DNA from: Candidatus Saccharimonadota bacterium
Lineage (GTDB): Bacteria; Patescibacteriota; Saccharimonadia; Saccharimonadales; UBA4665
Direction: 5' to 3'
Assembly: GCA_013289705.1 (NCBI GenBank)
Contig: JABCZM010000003.1
Coordinates: forward strand, 62,001-126,000
DNA length: 64,000 nucleotides
The translations under genes were made by a program, and so were the position numbers. The notes under the pieces are model-generated. The model was not told the origin of the DNA, ran no database searches, and saw only the letters and a program-made list of their open reading frames with translations. Below are positions 11,235 to 22,885 of this stretch, in pieces (the stretch's first letter is position 1; each line of letters starts with the position of its first letter).

Positions 11235-12032
11235 CTAATCCAAGATCGAAATGCCAAGAATAGTAGCCAAATCTTGCCGACCAGCTTCGCTCGTCAGCTC
11301 AATTGCAATCGGCACGATCGAAACATAGCCCTTTAGAAGCGCGGCTATATCTGTCTTCTGATCCCGAATATTCTCGATTTCCGGTGTTCCTGCATTTTTA
11401 AATATAGTGCCGTTGCCCGCAAAAACTGAGCCGTATGCCTCACGATGAGGCCAAGTAACCGCCCATGGTGCGTCTGGTTTCACGTTGTAAGGCAAATTTA
11501 TGGCGATCACCTGCGTGTTTGCTGGAAAACCAGCAGCCATAACTTTGTCGACAATTTTTCGAGTAATTTCTGCTGCTGTTTCTAGCAAGGGAATGAACTT
11601 TTGGTCATTAAAATCAGCCCCCGGATATTGTTTTTTAAAGTTCCAGACGGACGATGCAAAAGCTGGTATGCCTTGCAGCCCCGCCTCCAGCGCCGCACCA
11701 ACCGTCCCAGAACTAAGGATATGCGAATGGCCAATGTTTGCACCAATGTTAAGGCCCGATACTACCAAATCTGGCTTTTCGTGCAATACCTGATACATGC
11801 CAATTTGCGTGCAATCTGCCGGTGTGCCATCGACCGTGTAACCTTTAAATTCAGCGTGTTCGGTGGGCGTAAGTGTTAGTTCACGATGCCCGGTGATCGA
11901 TTTAGCCATCCAGCTCTGTTCGTTTGCTGGCGCAACTGCAGTGACGTCATACTTACCGTCCAACTCCTTAAGCATTGCACGGATACCGGCTGATTTGTAG
12001 CCATCGTCATTTACAACTAATACTTTTTGCAT
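11235..12032 (-). CDS. surE: 5'/3'-nucleotidase SurE
   Basis: 265 residues, usual length for SurE, a metal-dependent phosphatase acting on nucleoside monophosphates. The metal site VNDDG is at residues 7-11, and the family motifs VDGTPADC, SGLNxGxN and SSGTVGAALEA are present. It begins 4 nt after gyrA stops, so it appears to be the last gene of a gyrB-gyrA-surE operon. In a nucleotide-scavenging symbiont it could help recycle host-derived nucleotides (inference). Confidence 0.93.
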   Translation of the reverse strand: MQKVLVVNDDGYKSAGIRAMLKELDGKYDVTAVAPANEQSWMAKSITGHRELTLTPTEHAEFKGYTVDGTPADCTQIGMYQVLHEKPDLVVSGLNIGANIGHSHILSSGTVGAALEAGLQGIPAFASSVWNFKKQYPGADFNDQKFIPLLETAAEITRKIVDKVMAAGFPANTQVIAINLPYNVKPDAPWAVTWPHREAYGSVFAGNGTIFKNAGTPEIENIRDQKTDIAALLKGYVSIVPIAIELTSEAGRQDLATILGISILD

Positions 12033-12035
12033 GAG

Positions 12036-14654
12036 TTACTCGGCGGCTAGAGCTTGCGCTTCGGCAGCTTCTTCTTCGTCTTCGAGTTCGTCGGTTTTAT
12101 CGACAAGAGCCAGGGATACGACTTCGTCGCTGTCGTTGAGGCGCATGATGCGGACACCTTGGGTGGCACGGCCGAGGGCTGGAATGGCTTTGATTGCCAA
12201 GCGGATAGTTTGGCCATTCTTACTGATGATGATCACCTCTTGGTCATCGGTTTCACCGAGTGTTTTTACGGCCATCAGTTCACCAGTCTTGCTGTTTACG
12301 ACGGCAGATCGGATACCGACACCACCACGGGCGTGCGGCGTAAACTGGGCAACTTTGGTCTTTTTGCCGTAGCCAAACTTACTGATTACAAAAATACTGG
12401 AACCTTCTTCAACAATGTCCATGCCAATCACGCGGTCGTCGCTGCGCAGTCGTATTCCACGCACACCACGGCTCACACGGCCCATAGGTCGAGCATCTTT
12501 TTCGTGGAAGCGGATTGCCTGGCCTTGGCTGGTCGAAATTACGACTTCATTATCACCAGATGTCATGCGGATCCATTTGAGCTCGTCGCCGGCATCAAGG
12601 TTTATGGCAATCAAACCGCTAGTTCGGACATTCTGATACTGCTCAAACGGCGTTTTCTTCACGACACCGCGAACGGTACACATAATCAGATTCGCCGCGT
12701 TGTGCGTCTTAGAAATGTTAATCACCGCGCTGACAGTTTCTTCTGGTTGCAGCTGCAATAAGTTTACAATTGCCACGCCCTTGGCGTTCAGGCCAACCGC
12801 TGGGACTTCGTAAGTCTTCAAACGGAACACTCGACCCTTGTTTGTGAAGAACAGTAGGAAGTCGTGCGTGCTAGCGTTTACGACGTGTTCAATCACATCT
12901 TCTTCGCGGGTGGCCATGCCACGGCGACCCTTGCCACCACGCCCTTGGCGCTTGTAATCAGCAATCTGACTTCGCTTAATGTAGTTTGCCGCTGTAAGTG
13001 TTACAACAACTTGCTCATCAGCTATCAAATCTTCGTCGCTCATTTTTCCTAGTTCGCTTGGGATAACGCGGGTTCGACGTTCGTCACCGTACTGCTTTTT
13101 CAATTCCAGCATTTCGTCTTTGACAATTTTAAGGATCTTCTTCTCGTCGGCCAAAATACCTTCGAGTTTTGCAATCAGTGACATCAGTTCGGCTAGTTCG
13201 GCTTCAATCTTGCCGCGCTCCAAGCCCGTTAGTGTGCGCAGCTGCATCGCCAAAATCGCTTTAGCTTGGATTTCGCTTAGCTTGAATTTGGCAATTAGGT
13301 TAATTTGCGCTTCTTCGCTGGTCTGGCTAGCCCGAATCGTCTTAATAACTTCGTCAATGTTATCGAGGGCAATCTTCAGACCCTCCAGGATGTGCGCACG
13401 CTCTTTTGCCTTACGCAGTTCGTATTCAGTCCGGCGACGAACCACAACCTTACGGTGCTTAATGTGCTCTAGCAAAATGTCTTGCAAGCCCAGTACACGC
13501 GGCTGAATGCCGTCGATCAGCGCCATCATGTTGAAGTGAAAACTCGTCTGCAACGGCGTTTGCTTGTACAACTGGTTCAATAATTTCTTTGGATACGCAT
13601 CGCGCTTCAAATCGATGACAATGCGCACGTTACCACGAGCAGATTCGTCACGCAGATCAGAAATACCACTGATTTTCTTTTCTTTTACCAAATCGGCAAT
13701 CTTAATAACTAGGTTTTCTTTGTTCAAGGAATACGGGATTTCGCTAATCACAATCTGCGTTTTACCCTTGGCGTTCTCGACAATTTCGGCAATACCGCGA
13801 GTCACAATGCCGCCACGACCAACCGCGTAGGCCGAACGAATGGATTCTTTACCGTAAATTACGCCGCCGGTTGGAAAATCGGGACCTTTTACAAATTCCA
13901 GTAGGTCATCGAGCGTCGCGTCTTGGTGATCGATTTGATACACCGTCGCATCGACAATTTCCGTCAAGTTATGCGGTGGAATGCTGGTTGCCATACCAAC
14001 GGCAATACCGATCTGACCGTTCAACAGCAAGTTTGGCAGCTTGGCTGGTAAAACAACTGGTTCTTGGCCTTGGCCGTCGTACGTGTCACGAAAATCGACG
14101 GTTTCTTTATCGATATCGGCAAGTAATTCGTCAGCAACCCGCGCCATTTTGGCTTCCGTATAACGCATAGCAGCCGGTGGGTCTCCATCCATCGAACCAA
14201 AGTTACCCTGCCCATTTACGAGCATGTAACGCATACTCCAGGACTGTGCCATGCGAACCATCGAATCGTAGATAGATGAGTCGCCGTGCGGGTGATAATT
14301 ACCCATCACCTCACCAACAACCTTGGCGCTCTTACGGTGGCGTGAGCCACTACGCAACCCTTGCTCGTTCATGCTGTAGAGAATCCGACGATGTACAGGC
14401 TTCAAACCATCTCGAACGTCAGGCAGTGCACGATCAATAATCACGCTCATCGAATAACGAAGATAGCTATCTTCCATGACGTTTTCAACAGTACGCAGTT
14501 CTACAGTTTTGGAGTGCCCGGAATCTAGCACATCAGCCGCATTGGCCACCCCACGTCGGCGATCATCCATCGAAACTTCTACATGCCGCGTTGGCTCTAC
14601 GGATTCATTGGATTCGTTCATAGGTTCATTAATTGGAGTCATGTCGTCAGCCAT
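12036..14654 (-). CDS. gyrA: DNA gyrase subunit A
   Basis: 872 residues. A ~42-residue polar N-terminal extension precedes the family start ([20 protein letters not shown]). The catalytic tyrosine is Y165 in [10 protein letters not shown]. The quinolone region [17 protein letters not shown] keeps Ser and Asp at the positions matching E. coli 83 and 87. The GyrA box QGRGGKG at 570-576 marks it as gyrase and not topoisomerase IV, and the C-terminal beta-pinwheel and acidic tail follow. The start lies one base after the gyrB stop, so the two are translationally coupled. Confidence 0.97.
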   Translation of the reverse strand: MADDMTPINEPMNESNESVEPTRHVEVSMDDRRRGVANAADVLDSGHSKTVELRTVENVMEDSYLRYSMSVIIDRALPDVRDGLKPVHRRILYSMNEQGLRSGSRHRKSAKVVGEVMGNYHPHGDSSIYDSMVRMAQSWSMRYMLVNGQGNFGSMDGDPPAAMRYTEAKMARVADELLADIDKETVDFRDTYDGQGQEPVVLPAKLPNLLLNGQIGIAVGMATSIPPHNLTEIVDATVYQIDHQDATLDDLLEFVKGPDFPTGGVIYGKESIRSAYAVGRGGIVTRGIAEIVENAKGKTQIVISEIPYSLNKENLVIKIADLVKEKKISGISDLRDESARGNVRIVIDLKRDAYPKKLLNQLYKQTPLQTSFHFNMMALIDGIQPRVLGLQDILLEHIKHRKVVVRRRTEYELRKAKERAHILEGLKIALDNIDEVIKTIRASQTSEEAQINLIAKFKLSEIQAKAILAMQLRTLTGLERGKIEAELAELMSLIAKLEGILADEKKILKIVKDEMLELKKQYGDERRTRVIPSELGKMSDEDLIADEQVVVTLTAANYIKRSQIADYKRQGRGGKGRRGMATREEDVIEHVVNASTHDFLLFFTNKGRVFRLKTYEVPAVGLNAKGVAIVNLLQLQPEETVSAVINISKTHNAANLIMCTVRGVVKKTPFEQYQNVRTSGLIAINLDAGDELKWIRMTSGDNEVVISTSQGQAIRFHEKDARPMGRVSRGVRGIRLRSDDRVIGMDIVEEGSSIFVISKFGYGKKTKVAQFTPHARGGVGIRSAVVNSKTGELMAVKTLGETDDQEVIIISKNGQTIRLAIKAIPALGRATQGVRIMRLNDSDEVVSLALVDKTDELEDEEEAAEAQALAAE

Positions 14655-14655
14655 A

Positions 14656-16740
<2,085 letters not shown>

Positions 16741-19700
16741 CTAAAGATCGTCACCCTTTTGGCGCAGATTACCATCGTGATCGATAAAGATAGTGTCTTC
16801 GGGAGCACCCTGCTCTTGTGATAATTCTGACTGAGTACCAGCCGCCCGGATAGGACCGGTCGTATCTGCAAGATGCTGCTTCAGCTCGCGCGCGATACGA
16901 TCAACTTCGTTCCTTTCGAGCTCATCACTCGAGATATTTTGACCCACCTGCGTTGGAAGCGGCAGCTCATCAGGATAATCTGTACTCAGTGACCCACTTT
17001 CGGGCGCAGCTTTTGGCTCGATGGCAACTAACTGTGGCGTTGCTGGCCGCCCTGGGCTTGCCGACAACGAAACAGGCTGATCCACTTGATCAGGTAGTGC
17101 AGATGTACTACTGGATGCCAGTAAATCAGTTACTGACGGTGCCGTCTGTGGCGTGGGCAGTGTTGGTGGTGGTGGTGGCGACGCTGGCATGTATGGATTG
17201 GCAGCTGGCTCACCAAAACCTGGAGCCGCAGCTACTGGTACTGGAGTGGGCTGAGGAGTCGCAGGCTGGTTCAGTACGGGTGCTTGTGCCGGCACCGTTG
17301 CCAGTGGCGTGGGAGCGGAGGCAGAAGCAGTCGACGACTGACGTTTTGTAAGCCAATCATCCAAGAATGAAGAACCAGCCGCTGCTGGTTTTGGCGGTAA
17401 TTGATACGCAGAAGTCGGTGGCACGTTAGCCGAAGCTGCAGGCTGCCAAGGGCTCGCCGCAGCTGGTGCTGCACCAAAGGCTGGTTTTGCTTCGGGCTTT
17501 GTCGCCATCCGTTCAAATATCTCCGCCTCAACTAAAGCACGTGGCCTACCATACTTAGCAGCAGATAGCTGCTTCAATGCCTCGCCAAGCTTTGGATTCG
17601 GATTACCAAACGGTGGTAGCGTAGCCATACTGAACGGTTGAGTTGGGACACCATTAATAAGTGTCCGAATAATCGTGTTGCGGTTCGGCACACGCAGTAG
17701 GTCATCACTGTCAAAAGTTGGCTGGAAATACTTGCCCAAGCTTTCGACATCATTCTGACCAATACGGAACGACACAATCGTACCAATGTTACCAAACACT
17801 GCATCACGAATTTCCGGTGTTAACTGCGTTGTAAACTGGTTGCCAACGATCAAGTTCAAGTGATATTTTCGAGCCTCGGACATGATGGTAGCAAACGAAT
17901 CAGTCGAAAAGTTCTGGAACTCATCGACATACAAAGAAAAATCTACACGCTCTTCTTCTAATATATTTGCTCGGCTCATAGCGGCCGCCTGGAACTTCAT
18001 GACAAAAATCATACCCAGCAGTTTGGCATTCATGTCACCCAATCGACCCTTGCTCAGGTTCACCAACAAAATTTTCTTGTTATCCATAATGTCGCGCAAA
18101 TCAAAGGCACTCTTAGTCTGGCCAATAATGTTACGCATCATTTCGTTACTCAGGAAGGCACCGAACTTACTAACAAACCAAGCCGTCACTTCACCCGACT
18201 CGTTGGAGCGCTGCGACGCAGGGTACTGCTTGAGCCAGAAGTCGAGCACGCTTTGATCTTTTACATGCTGTATTTTTTGCTTCAAGAATTGTGGATCGCG
18301 GAAGAGTTTTGGAATATCAACAAAAGTTCCTCCGTTAGGATCGGCCATAATAACTAATGCCGCATTTCGGAACATGTCTTCATAACGTGGTCCCATGATT
18401 CCCTGATGTTGTGGGTCATACAACTTGTAGAGCATGTTCAGAGTCTCTTGAATCAAAAAGTCCTTCTGATCTGGGTTCTGAAATTCGAACAAATTAAGCC
18501 CCATTGGGTAGTCCATATCGGCTGGTGAGAAGTAGATAACGTCCTCGGTTCGCTCACGCGGAATCATGAGTAACAATTTTTCAGCCGTGTCACCATGTGG
18601 ATCGACGAACGCAAAACCGTTGCCACTAACCATGTCCTGAAAGGCCAGGTTTTCTAGAAGGGTCGACTTACCAGTACCTGTTTGTCCGACGACATATATA
18701 TGTCGCTGACGATCTTCTAGGCCAATCCGAATCGGCTTCTTGGCCCCACGGAACATATTGTAGCCCAGCAGCAAACCATCGTCTGGCACATTTCGTGGAC
18801 CGTCCACTTGCTTCGATTCCTGGCGAGTCACCTGCGACGTCGGCATGTCCTTTTGATCGGGAAAATGGAACAAGGTTGCAAGCTCCACCGAGTTCAATAT
18901 ATTGTCCGTATGCTTCTGTGGAAAGAAGCGCATGATATAGCTTGTTACAAAACTATCGATGTCTTTGGCTGGCGTGAACTTAAAACCATTTCTTCCCGGT
19001 GCATCGAACAACGAAAAGCTCGCAACCATGTTGCGCAAAATTGCTTGTGAACGTTGTGAGATATTCGACGATGCAATCAGTCTAATCTGTACTTCGTAAC
19101 CTTGGTGCCGCGTTTTATCATCAATAGCATCCAGCGTTGCCTGTTCTAAATTTGACAACTCCTTCTTGTTTCCTCCACCGTCTTTTTTCTCTTCGGGCGC
19201 TTTGATTGGTGCCATAAGCAGCTGTTTTCCAAACTGCGCAGCACCGCCCTTTTTGTCCTCGCCTTTGCGCTTTTTGCTTGCCAAACTTGAGGCTTTTTTG
19301 CGCCATGATGGGTTGGCTGGCCTGAGTAAAATTTGGATACCTGCCCCGTCTTCTTTATCGAGTGTTGCCAATGAATTCAGCACCGACTGCATGGCATCGC
19401 GCTTCAAATCCTGATAGGTCGCAATCGGATAGGCGTACGATTCTTTCAAATTCAGCTCACCGCCTATAGTAGCGTTAATCTTGCCCACTTGGTTAAAGAT
19501 GTTATGTTCGGCCACTTCTTCGAGCTGAGCCGTCGGGTAGGCACTTACAACCGCCTGCTGTACCACATCAACCATCGTCACGGGCACCGATGCATAGAAA
19601 TACACGAAGCCCTGGCTCCCAACAATCTCGAACCCAAAGTGCCGCTGCCCGTAGAATCTCGCCTTAAAGCCCTTCTGCAGCGTACTACCCACGATGTTAT

Positions 19701-19929
19701 AAATTGTCTGCGCCTTAGAAATTGTTTCATCAGTTACATCGCGCTGATCACGGCTGCCAACTTCGGTATCATCACTCTGCGGGGGCAAATGAATCAGCAG
19801 CGGCACCATCTTGAGCGCGCGCTCGTAGTTCTTTTGCTCGCGCAGGCTGCTGCGCATATAAAAATACACCCCCGTAGCAGTCAATCCAGCGACAACTAAG
19901 AAAATTACCAATATTATTAGAAAAATCAC
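16741..19929 (-). CDS. membrane-anchored TraD/HerA-like DNA-translocase ATPase
   Basis: 1,062 residues, GTG start. One N-terminal membrane helix (residues 2-25) is followed by a ~370-residue domain that probably faces the cytoplasm. Then comes a P-loop motor: Walker A VVGQTGTGKST near residue 414 and Walker B SLYVDEFQN near 668, with FRIGQNDVE and an IGTIVSF strand typical of the DUF87/VirD4-TraD superfamily. The last ~270 residues are Pro/Ala/Ser-rich and disordered. Such proteins occur in Gram-positive and CPR genomes as coupling-protein-like pumps. DNA or protein export or uptake is inferred; no relaxase or VirB4 partner lies in the window. It follows two small genes, probably as an operon. 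Confidence 0.8.
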   Translation of the reverse strand: MIFLIILVIFLVVAGLTATGVYFYMRSSLREQKNYERALKMVPLLIHLPPQSDDTEVGSRDQRDVTDETISKAQTIYNIVGSTLQKGFKARFYGQRHFGFEIVGSQGFVYFYASVPVTMVDVVQQAVVSAYPTAQLEEVAEHNIFNQVGKINATIGGELNLKESYAYPIATYQDLKRDAMQSVLNSLATLDKEDGAGIQILLRPANPSWRKKASSLASKKRKGEDKKGGAAQFGKQLLMAPIKAPEEKKDGGGNKKELSNLEQATLDAIDDKTRHQGYEVQIRLIASSNISQRSQAILRNMVASFSLFDAPGRNGFKFTPAKDIDSFVTSYIMRFFPQKHTDNILNSVELATLFHFPDQKDMPTSQVTRQESKQVDGPRNVPDDGLLLGYNMFRGAKKPIRIGLEDRQRHIYVVGQTGTGKSTLLENLAFQDMVSGNGFAFVDPHGDTAEKLLLMIPRERTEDVIYFSPADMDYPMGLNLFEFQNPDQKDFLIQETLNMLYKLYDPQHQGIMGPRYEDMFRNAALVIMADPNGGTFVDIPKLFRDPQFLKQKIQHVKDQSVLDFWLKQYPASQRSNESGEVTAWFVSKFGAFLSNEMMRNIIGQTKSAFDLRDIMDNKKILLVNLSKGRLGDMNAKLLGMIFVMKFQAAAMSRANILEEERVDFSLYVDEFQNFSTDSFATIMSEARKYHLNLIVGNQFTTQLTPEIRDAVFGNIGTIVSFRIGQNDVESLGKYFQPTFDSDDLLRVPNRNTIIRTLINGVPTQPFSMATLPPFGNPNPKLGEALKQLSAAKYGRPRALVEAEIFERMATKPEAKPAFGAAPAAASPWQPAASANVPPTSAYQLPPKPAAAGSSFLDDWLTKRQSSTASASAPTPLATVPAQAPVLNQPATPQPTPVPVAAAPGFGEPAANPYMPASPPPPPTLPTPQTAPSVTDLLASSSTSALPDQVDQPVSLSASPGRPATPQLVAIEPKAAPESGSLSTDYPDELPLPTQVGQNISSDELERNEVDRIARELKQHLADTTGPIRAAGTQSELSQEQGAPEDTIFIDHDGNLRQKGDDL

Positions 19930-19940
19930 CTAATCACTCT

Positions 19941-20348
19941 CTATTCCGTCAACTTCACGACTTTGCCGTAACGCTTTTGTAAATAATCAGCCTTCATGTG
20001 GGCCATTTGGCGATTCTGCTGGAATGGATCGTCCACCGTACTGCCAACAATCTGCTTCGCTTTTAGTACCCACTCTTTTTCGATACGATCACCATCATCC
20101 GCAACAGCTGGGGTCATAGCCCCCATTGGATTTTCAGGCGCAGCAGCAGCTTGTTGATTGGCTGCACCCGTTGCCGTCATAAAAGCCGGTATTGTTGGTT
20201 GAGAACCAAACTGTTGATTCGGTGTAGCAGCTGGCACGCCTTCCGCACTTTGAGCAACAGTTTCAACCCCAGGCGCAGCTTCAAACTGGCCCTCCTGAAC
20301 GGGCTGAGGCAAATTCAAATTAGTCGACGGGTTAAAATCGGGATTCAT
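19941..20348 (-). CDS. hypothetical Ala/Pro/Gln-rich protein, 135 residues
   Basis: The first ~85 residues are low-complexity. The last ~50 form a charged helical domain (DRIEKEWVLKAKQIV...YLQKRYGKVVKL) of a type often found next to the TraD-like ATPase in CPR genomes. It ends 12 bases before the ATPase starts. TATAAT ends 9 nt before the ATG, so the mRNA leader would be only 2-3 nt. It is probably an accessory or adaptor of the ATPase (inference from context). Confidence 0.7.
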   Translation of the reverse strand: MNPDFNPSTNLNLPQPVQEGQFEAAPGVETVAQSAEGVPAATPNQQFGSQPTIPAFMTATGAANQQAAAAPENPMGAMTPAVADDGDRIEKEWVLKAKQIVGSTVDDPFQQNRQMAHMKADYLQKRYGKVVKLTE

Positions 20349-20411
20349 TTAGTTCTTATTATACAGTGTTCAGGCGCTTGTTCGCTAGTGCCGGAATGCG
20401 TCAAAAAAAGC

Positions 20412-20777
20412 CTATGTTTTCTTGGCAGTAATATACGAAAAATAAAAAGACAGCACGATCACCAGTGGTATTGTCGCCAGCACATCCTTTGACGTCAGTT
20501 GACCAATCGACTGCATAGCAATCAAAAGCGACAATACCAGAGTTGATGCCAACGCAATCCGCTTCTTGGTATGCGAACTAAACGGTACAACCCGCTCGAC
20601 CAATGCCAAGAAAAAATCAATCAAGGCATACATCGTGAGCGCCAGCAGCGCAAAACCAACAACCAATACAAACGAATAAACACTCACCGGGTTAATCAAG
20701 CTAAAAAACACCCCGTCGCCAATAAACAGCACGATTAAACGAATAAGCTTGCGGGTACGATGTGATTGCAAATTCAT
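20412..20777 (-). CDS. four-helix membrane protein, 121 residues
   Basis: A basic N-terminus (NLQSHRTRKLIRL) is followed by four hydrophobic segments, near residues 12-30, 35-57, 72-88 and 98-117. Shine-Dalgarno AAGGGAG precedes the ATG at 20777. It lies upstream of the ATPase pair in the same direction, separated by 63 bases. No family recognised. Confidence 0.7.
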   Translation of the reverse strand: MNLQSHRTRKLIRLIVLFIGDGVFFSLINPVSVYSFVLVVGFALLALTMYALIDFFLALVERVVPFSSHTKKRIALASTLVLSLLIAMQSIGQLTSKDVLATIPLVIVLSFYFSYITAKKT

Positions 20778-20811
20778 AACTCCCTTAAGTTTATACGATT
20801 CTCGGCTTTTA

Positions 20812-20940
20812 GTGGAGCGCTGCAGCCGGTTCGGCCAACAAACACATATGGCCTAAGGAGGGCGCTCCACGCAGGGTGAGCAAAGCTCGCTCCGGTTGCA
20901 CTTAGCGAAAACCCTCCTTAGACCACACGTGTTGTTGGCC
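20812..20940. repeat. large imperfect inverted repeat with a competing 8-bp stem
   Basis: Bases 20833-20862 and 20912-20940 form inverted arms of ~30 nt with one indel and three mismatches. A second stem, GTGGAGCG (20812-20819) with CGCTCCAC (20863-20870), overlaps the first arm, so only one of the two can form at a time. It lies between a ncRNA terminator and the start of the membrane gene. Confidence 0.55.
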
Positions 20941-20956
20941 ACAAGAAGTAAAGCCC

Positions 20957-21241
20957 ATAAAAAAACACCAGCTACAGAGGCAGTTAGTGTCTTTTACGTT
21001 GATGATAAATTGTAAACTGGTGCCGAGGCGACAAATCCGCTTAAAAAGATAGACTAAGAAGCGCTTGTCGCCAACGGCGATGACTGACCGCTCCAATCAC
21101 CTTGAGGGTGATACAGAGCGTTGGCACCCCATCCTCCTCTTTAGTTGAGTAGGTGAGGTGTTGGTTTCCGACACAGCCCTGAAACAACGACTATGCCAGT
21201 TCACCTAAATTGTAAGTACGTTTTTGTTTTTGTAGCTTACA
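20957..21241 (-). ncRNA. unassigned structured RNA with own promoter and terminator
   Basis: A consensus promoter on the minus strand starts an RNA of about 283 nt that ends in a hairpin and seven U (20990-20957). It folds into several stems: GTAAGcTAC/GTAcTTAC near the 5' end, a long CACCTCACCTACTC/GAGGAGGATGGGGTG hairpin, and a junction closed by GGTGCC/GGCACC. That junction holds TTGGCGACAAG paired with TTTGTCGCC and an ATCACC/GGTGAT arm. The GGCACCAG strand can also pair with CTGGTG before the U-run, which is a possible switch. No ORF of note. I could not match it to tmRNA, SRP, 6S or 5S RNA. Confidence 0.55.
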
Positions 21242-21247
21242 GGTTCT

Positions 21248-21276
21248 AATCTACTACATACGTCCCGAAATGTCAA
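21248..21276 (-). promoter_or_regulatory. promoter of the unassigned RNA
   Basis: Minus strand TTGACA (21276-21271), 17-nt spacer, TAGATT (21253-21248). The -35 is perfect, among the strongest promoter matches in the window. Confidence 0.65.
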
Positions 21277-21462
21277 TAGGCTTATGCTTACCACCGCTCG
21301 TTCACCCAAGCTGCTCAGCGCCCCACATTACTTATGCACAAAGGCAGTTCAAGCTAGCAAAACACTGGCTGTTTTTTGGTACCTGTTAGATGCGCTGCTG
21401 AACACGGAAATCCACGGGCCAAAGGTTATACACAGCTTCATAAAAAATAACCATAAATGTTA

Positions 21463-21492
21463 TTGACAGTAACCTTATCTATCCACTATATT
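21463..21492 (+). promoter_or_regulatory. promoter of a second small RNA
   Basis: TTGACA (21463-21468), 18-nt spacer, TATATT (21487-21492). Confidence 0.5.
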
Positions 21493-21498
21493 ACCTGT

Positions 21499-21690
21499 AG
21501 CACTGAATAAAAAAAGTGCTCAAAAACAAAAAACGACAAATAGAAACGACGACTTCTCGCAAGTCGTCGTTCCATAAGAAAAACAATCAAATAACAGATC
21601 AAACCAATACCTTAAAATAGCACACCAAAAGCAAAAAAACGTCCGAAAACTAAAAAACCTCGACACCTCGCAAGTCGAGGTTTTTTTATG
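21499..21690 (+). ncRNA. candidate small RNA with three hairpins in A-rich linkers
   Basis: About 190 nt between the promoter and a strong terminator. Hairpin 1 is AGCACT/AGTGCT. Hairpin 2 is an 11-bp stem AACGACGACTT (21545-21555) with AAGTCGTCGTT (21561-21571) and loop CTCGC. Hairpin 3 is AACCTCGAC (21656-21664) with GTCGAGGTT (21674-21682) and a T7 run as terminator. Linkers are A-rich and lack long ORFs. Function unknown. Confidence 0.5.
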
Positions 21691-22019
21691 GGAACATACT
21701 CAGAAGCCAAGTTCGGGCACCGGGTTTGGCCGGAGTCGAGCGGTGAGACTTTGGCCGAATAGCGCTGCCATCCCAACCCATTTTTCTGTAACTAAAAGAT
21801 AATAAAATGGGCGATCTCGCAGGGTCATTATGGTAGCGCTGCCAAAGACTCGCTGATTGACGCCGCCATGAAGACACTGCCCTTGGGTTTTTGGTTACTT
21901 TGGGGCTAGGCCAAAAGTAACTGGCCAGTTCCCGCCAGAGGGAACATTCCAATTTGACGGCCAAAAGAAGATGAAAATAAGAAGTTGTTACTTTTTGATG
22001 AAACCTCATCGCTCATGCT
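21691..22019. other. intergenic, no gene supported
   Basis: About 330 bases. There is a direct repeat TAGCGCTGCCA (near 21758 and 21834) and short inverted segments. Minus-strand ORFs here (21686-22009 and 21906-22244) lack start signals and have gene-unlike composition. Confidence 0.4.
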
Positions 22020-22053
22020 TTGACCCCAGATAATCATCCCGTACACTGCGAAT

Positions 22054-22846
22054 ATGAGCACAAAAGTCCAACGCGTTATAAGTCTAGGCAACGACGACAT
22101 CGCCGACATAGAATGCCACCTATCAAACAGGCTGCCCGGCATTGTTATCGTCAGCGTTGCCAATAAAGCCGTCGACGAAGCCACAGAGCGCATCAGAGGT
22201 GCACTTACCAACAGCAAGCTCCAATTACCCAGAAAACGCACCACTTATTAATTTAGCTCCCGCCGATATGCCAAAAGATGGCAGTAACTTTGACCTGGCT
22301 ATCGCTGCCGTTATTTTGGTCGCGGGCGGTCAAGTCACCTATAAGTTCAGTACCTCTGAAGCACTGCTGGAAGAATTGGGGCTAGAAGGTGATTGTTAGG
22401 CCTGTTCGTGGCATCATCGGTAAACTGTTGGCCGGACGAACCAAGAGTATCACCACCTTCTTTATTCCAGAGGCCAATTTACGGCAAGCCCAGCTTGTAC
22501 CGAACATCACCCTCATCCCTGTTCCAGAACTAGCCGTATTATACCGATACCTCTGTGGAATGAGTAGCATAAACCCGTCGAAACGTGCAGGCCAAGCGTT
22601 ACATAAAAGCCGCCAAAAACTGAACAAAGATATGACCAATGCCGATATCAAACAGCTCGCCAAGGTCAGTGCTGAAGCCAAAACACTACTAGACGTCGCA
22701 TCAAAGCGCTTAGAGCTATCCGTCCGCGCCCACATGCGGTCTGTTAAGGTCGCCCGAACTATTGTCCACCCAGAAACAGCAGGACCATTGAACCCACTCA
22801 CATCGGCGAAGCCCTGCAATACCGCAGCCAAAGCAAAAACCTGTAA
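22054..22846 (+). pseudogene. comM: comM (YifB-like) remnant, AAA+ core deleted, three frameshifts
   Basis: Four ComM pieces appear in order in shifting frames. First is the N-terminal segment LSNRLPGIVIVSVANKAVDEATERIRGAL. Then LAPADMPKDGSNFDLAIA...LEELGLEGD in a second frame. Third is RPVRGIIGKLL...LVPNITLIPVPELAVLYRYLCG, which passes directly into the C-terminal helical part (LELSVRAHMRSVKVARTI). Last is HIGEALQYRSQ in yet another frame, to the stop at 22846. The central ATPase with its Walker motifs is missing. ComM is a hexameric helicase that aids branch migration during natural transformation. The promoter (TTGACC, 16 nt, TACACT, then 6 nt to ATG) is still intact, so decay may be recent. 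Confidence 0.85.
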
Positions 22847-22852
22847 ATACAA

Positions 22853-22881
22853 TTGACCTCTGATGTCACATCTGTTACAAT
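22853..22881 (+). promoter_or_regulatory. predicted infC operon promoter
   Basis: TTGACC (22853-22858), 17-nt spacer, TACAAT (22876-22881). The start near 22888 gives a leader of about 200 nt. Confidence 0.65.
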
Positions 22882-22885
22882 TCAT

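Noticed and set aside
20957-21241. tmRNA, SRP RNA or 5S rRNA as identity of the structured RNA
   Set aside because: No T-arm or CCA end, no GGAA tetraloop with AGCAG partner, and no 5S core blocks on either strand.
21284-21466. 60-residue plus-strand ORF
   Set aside because: No ribosome site or suitably placed promoter and unnatural composition; it overlaps the promoter of the second small RNA.
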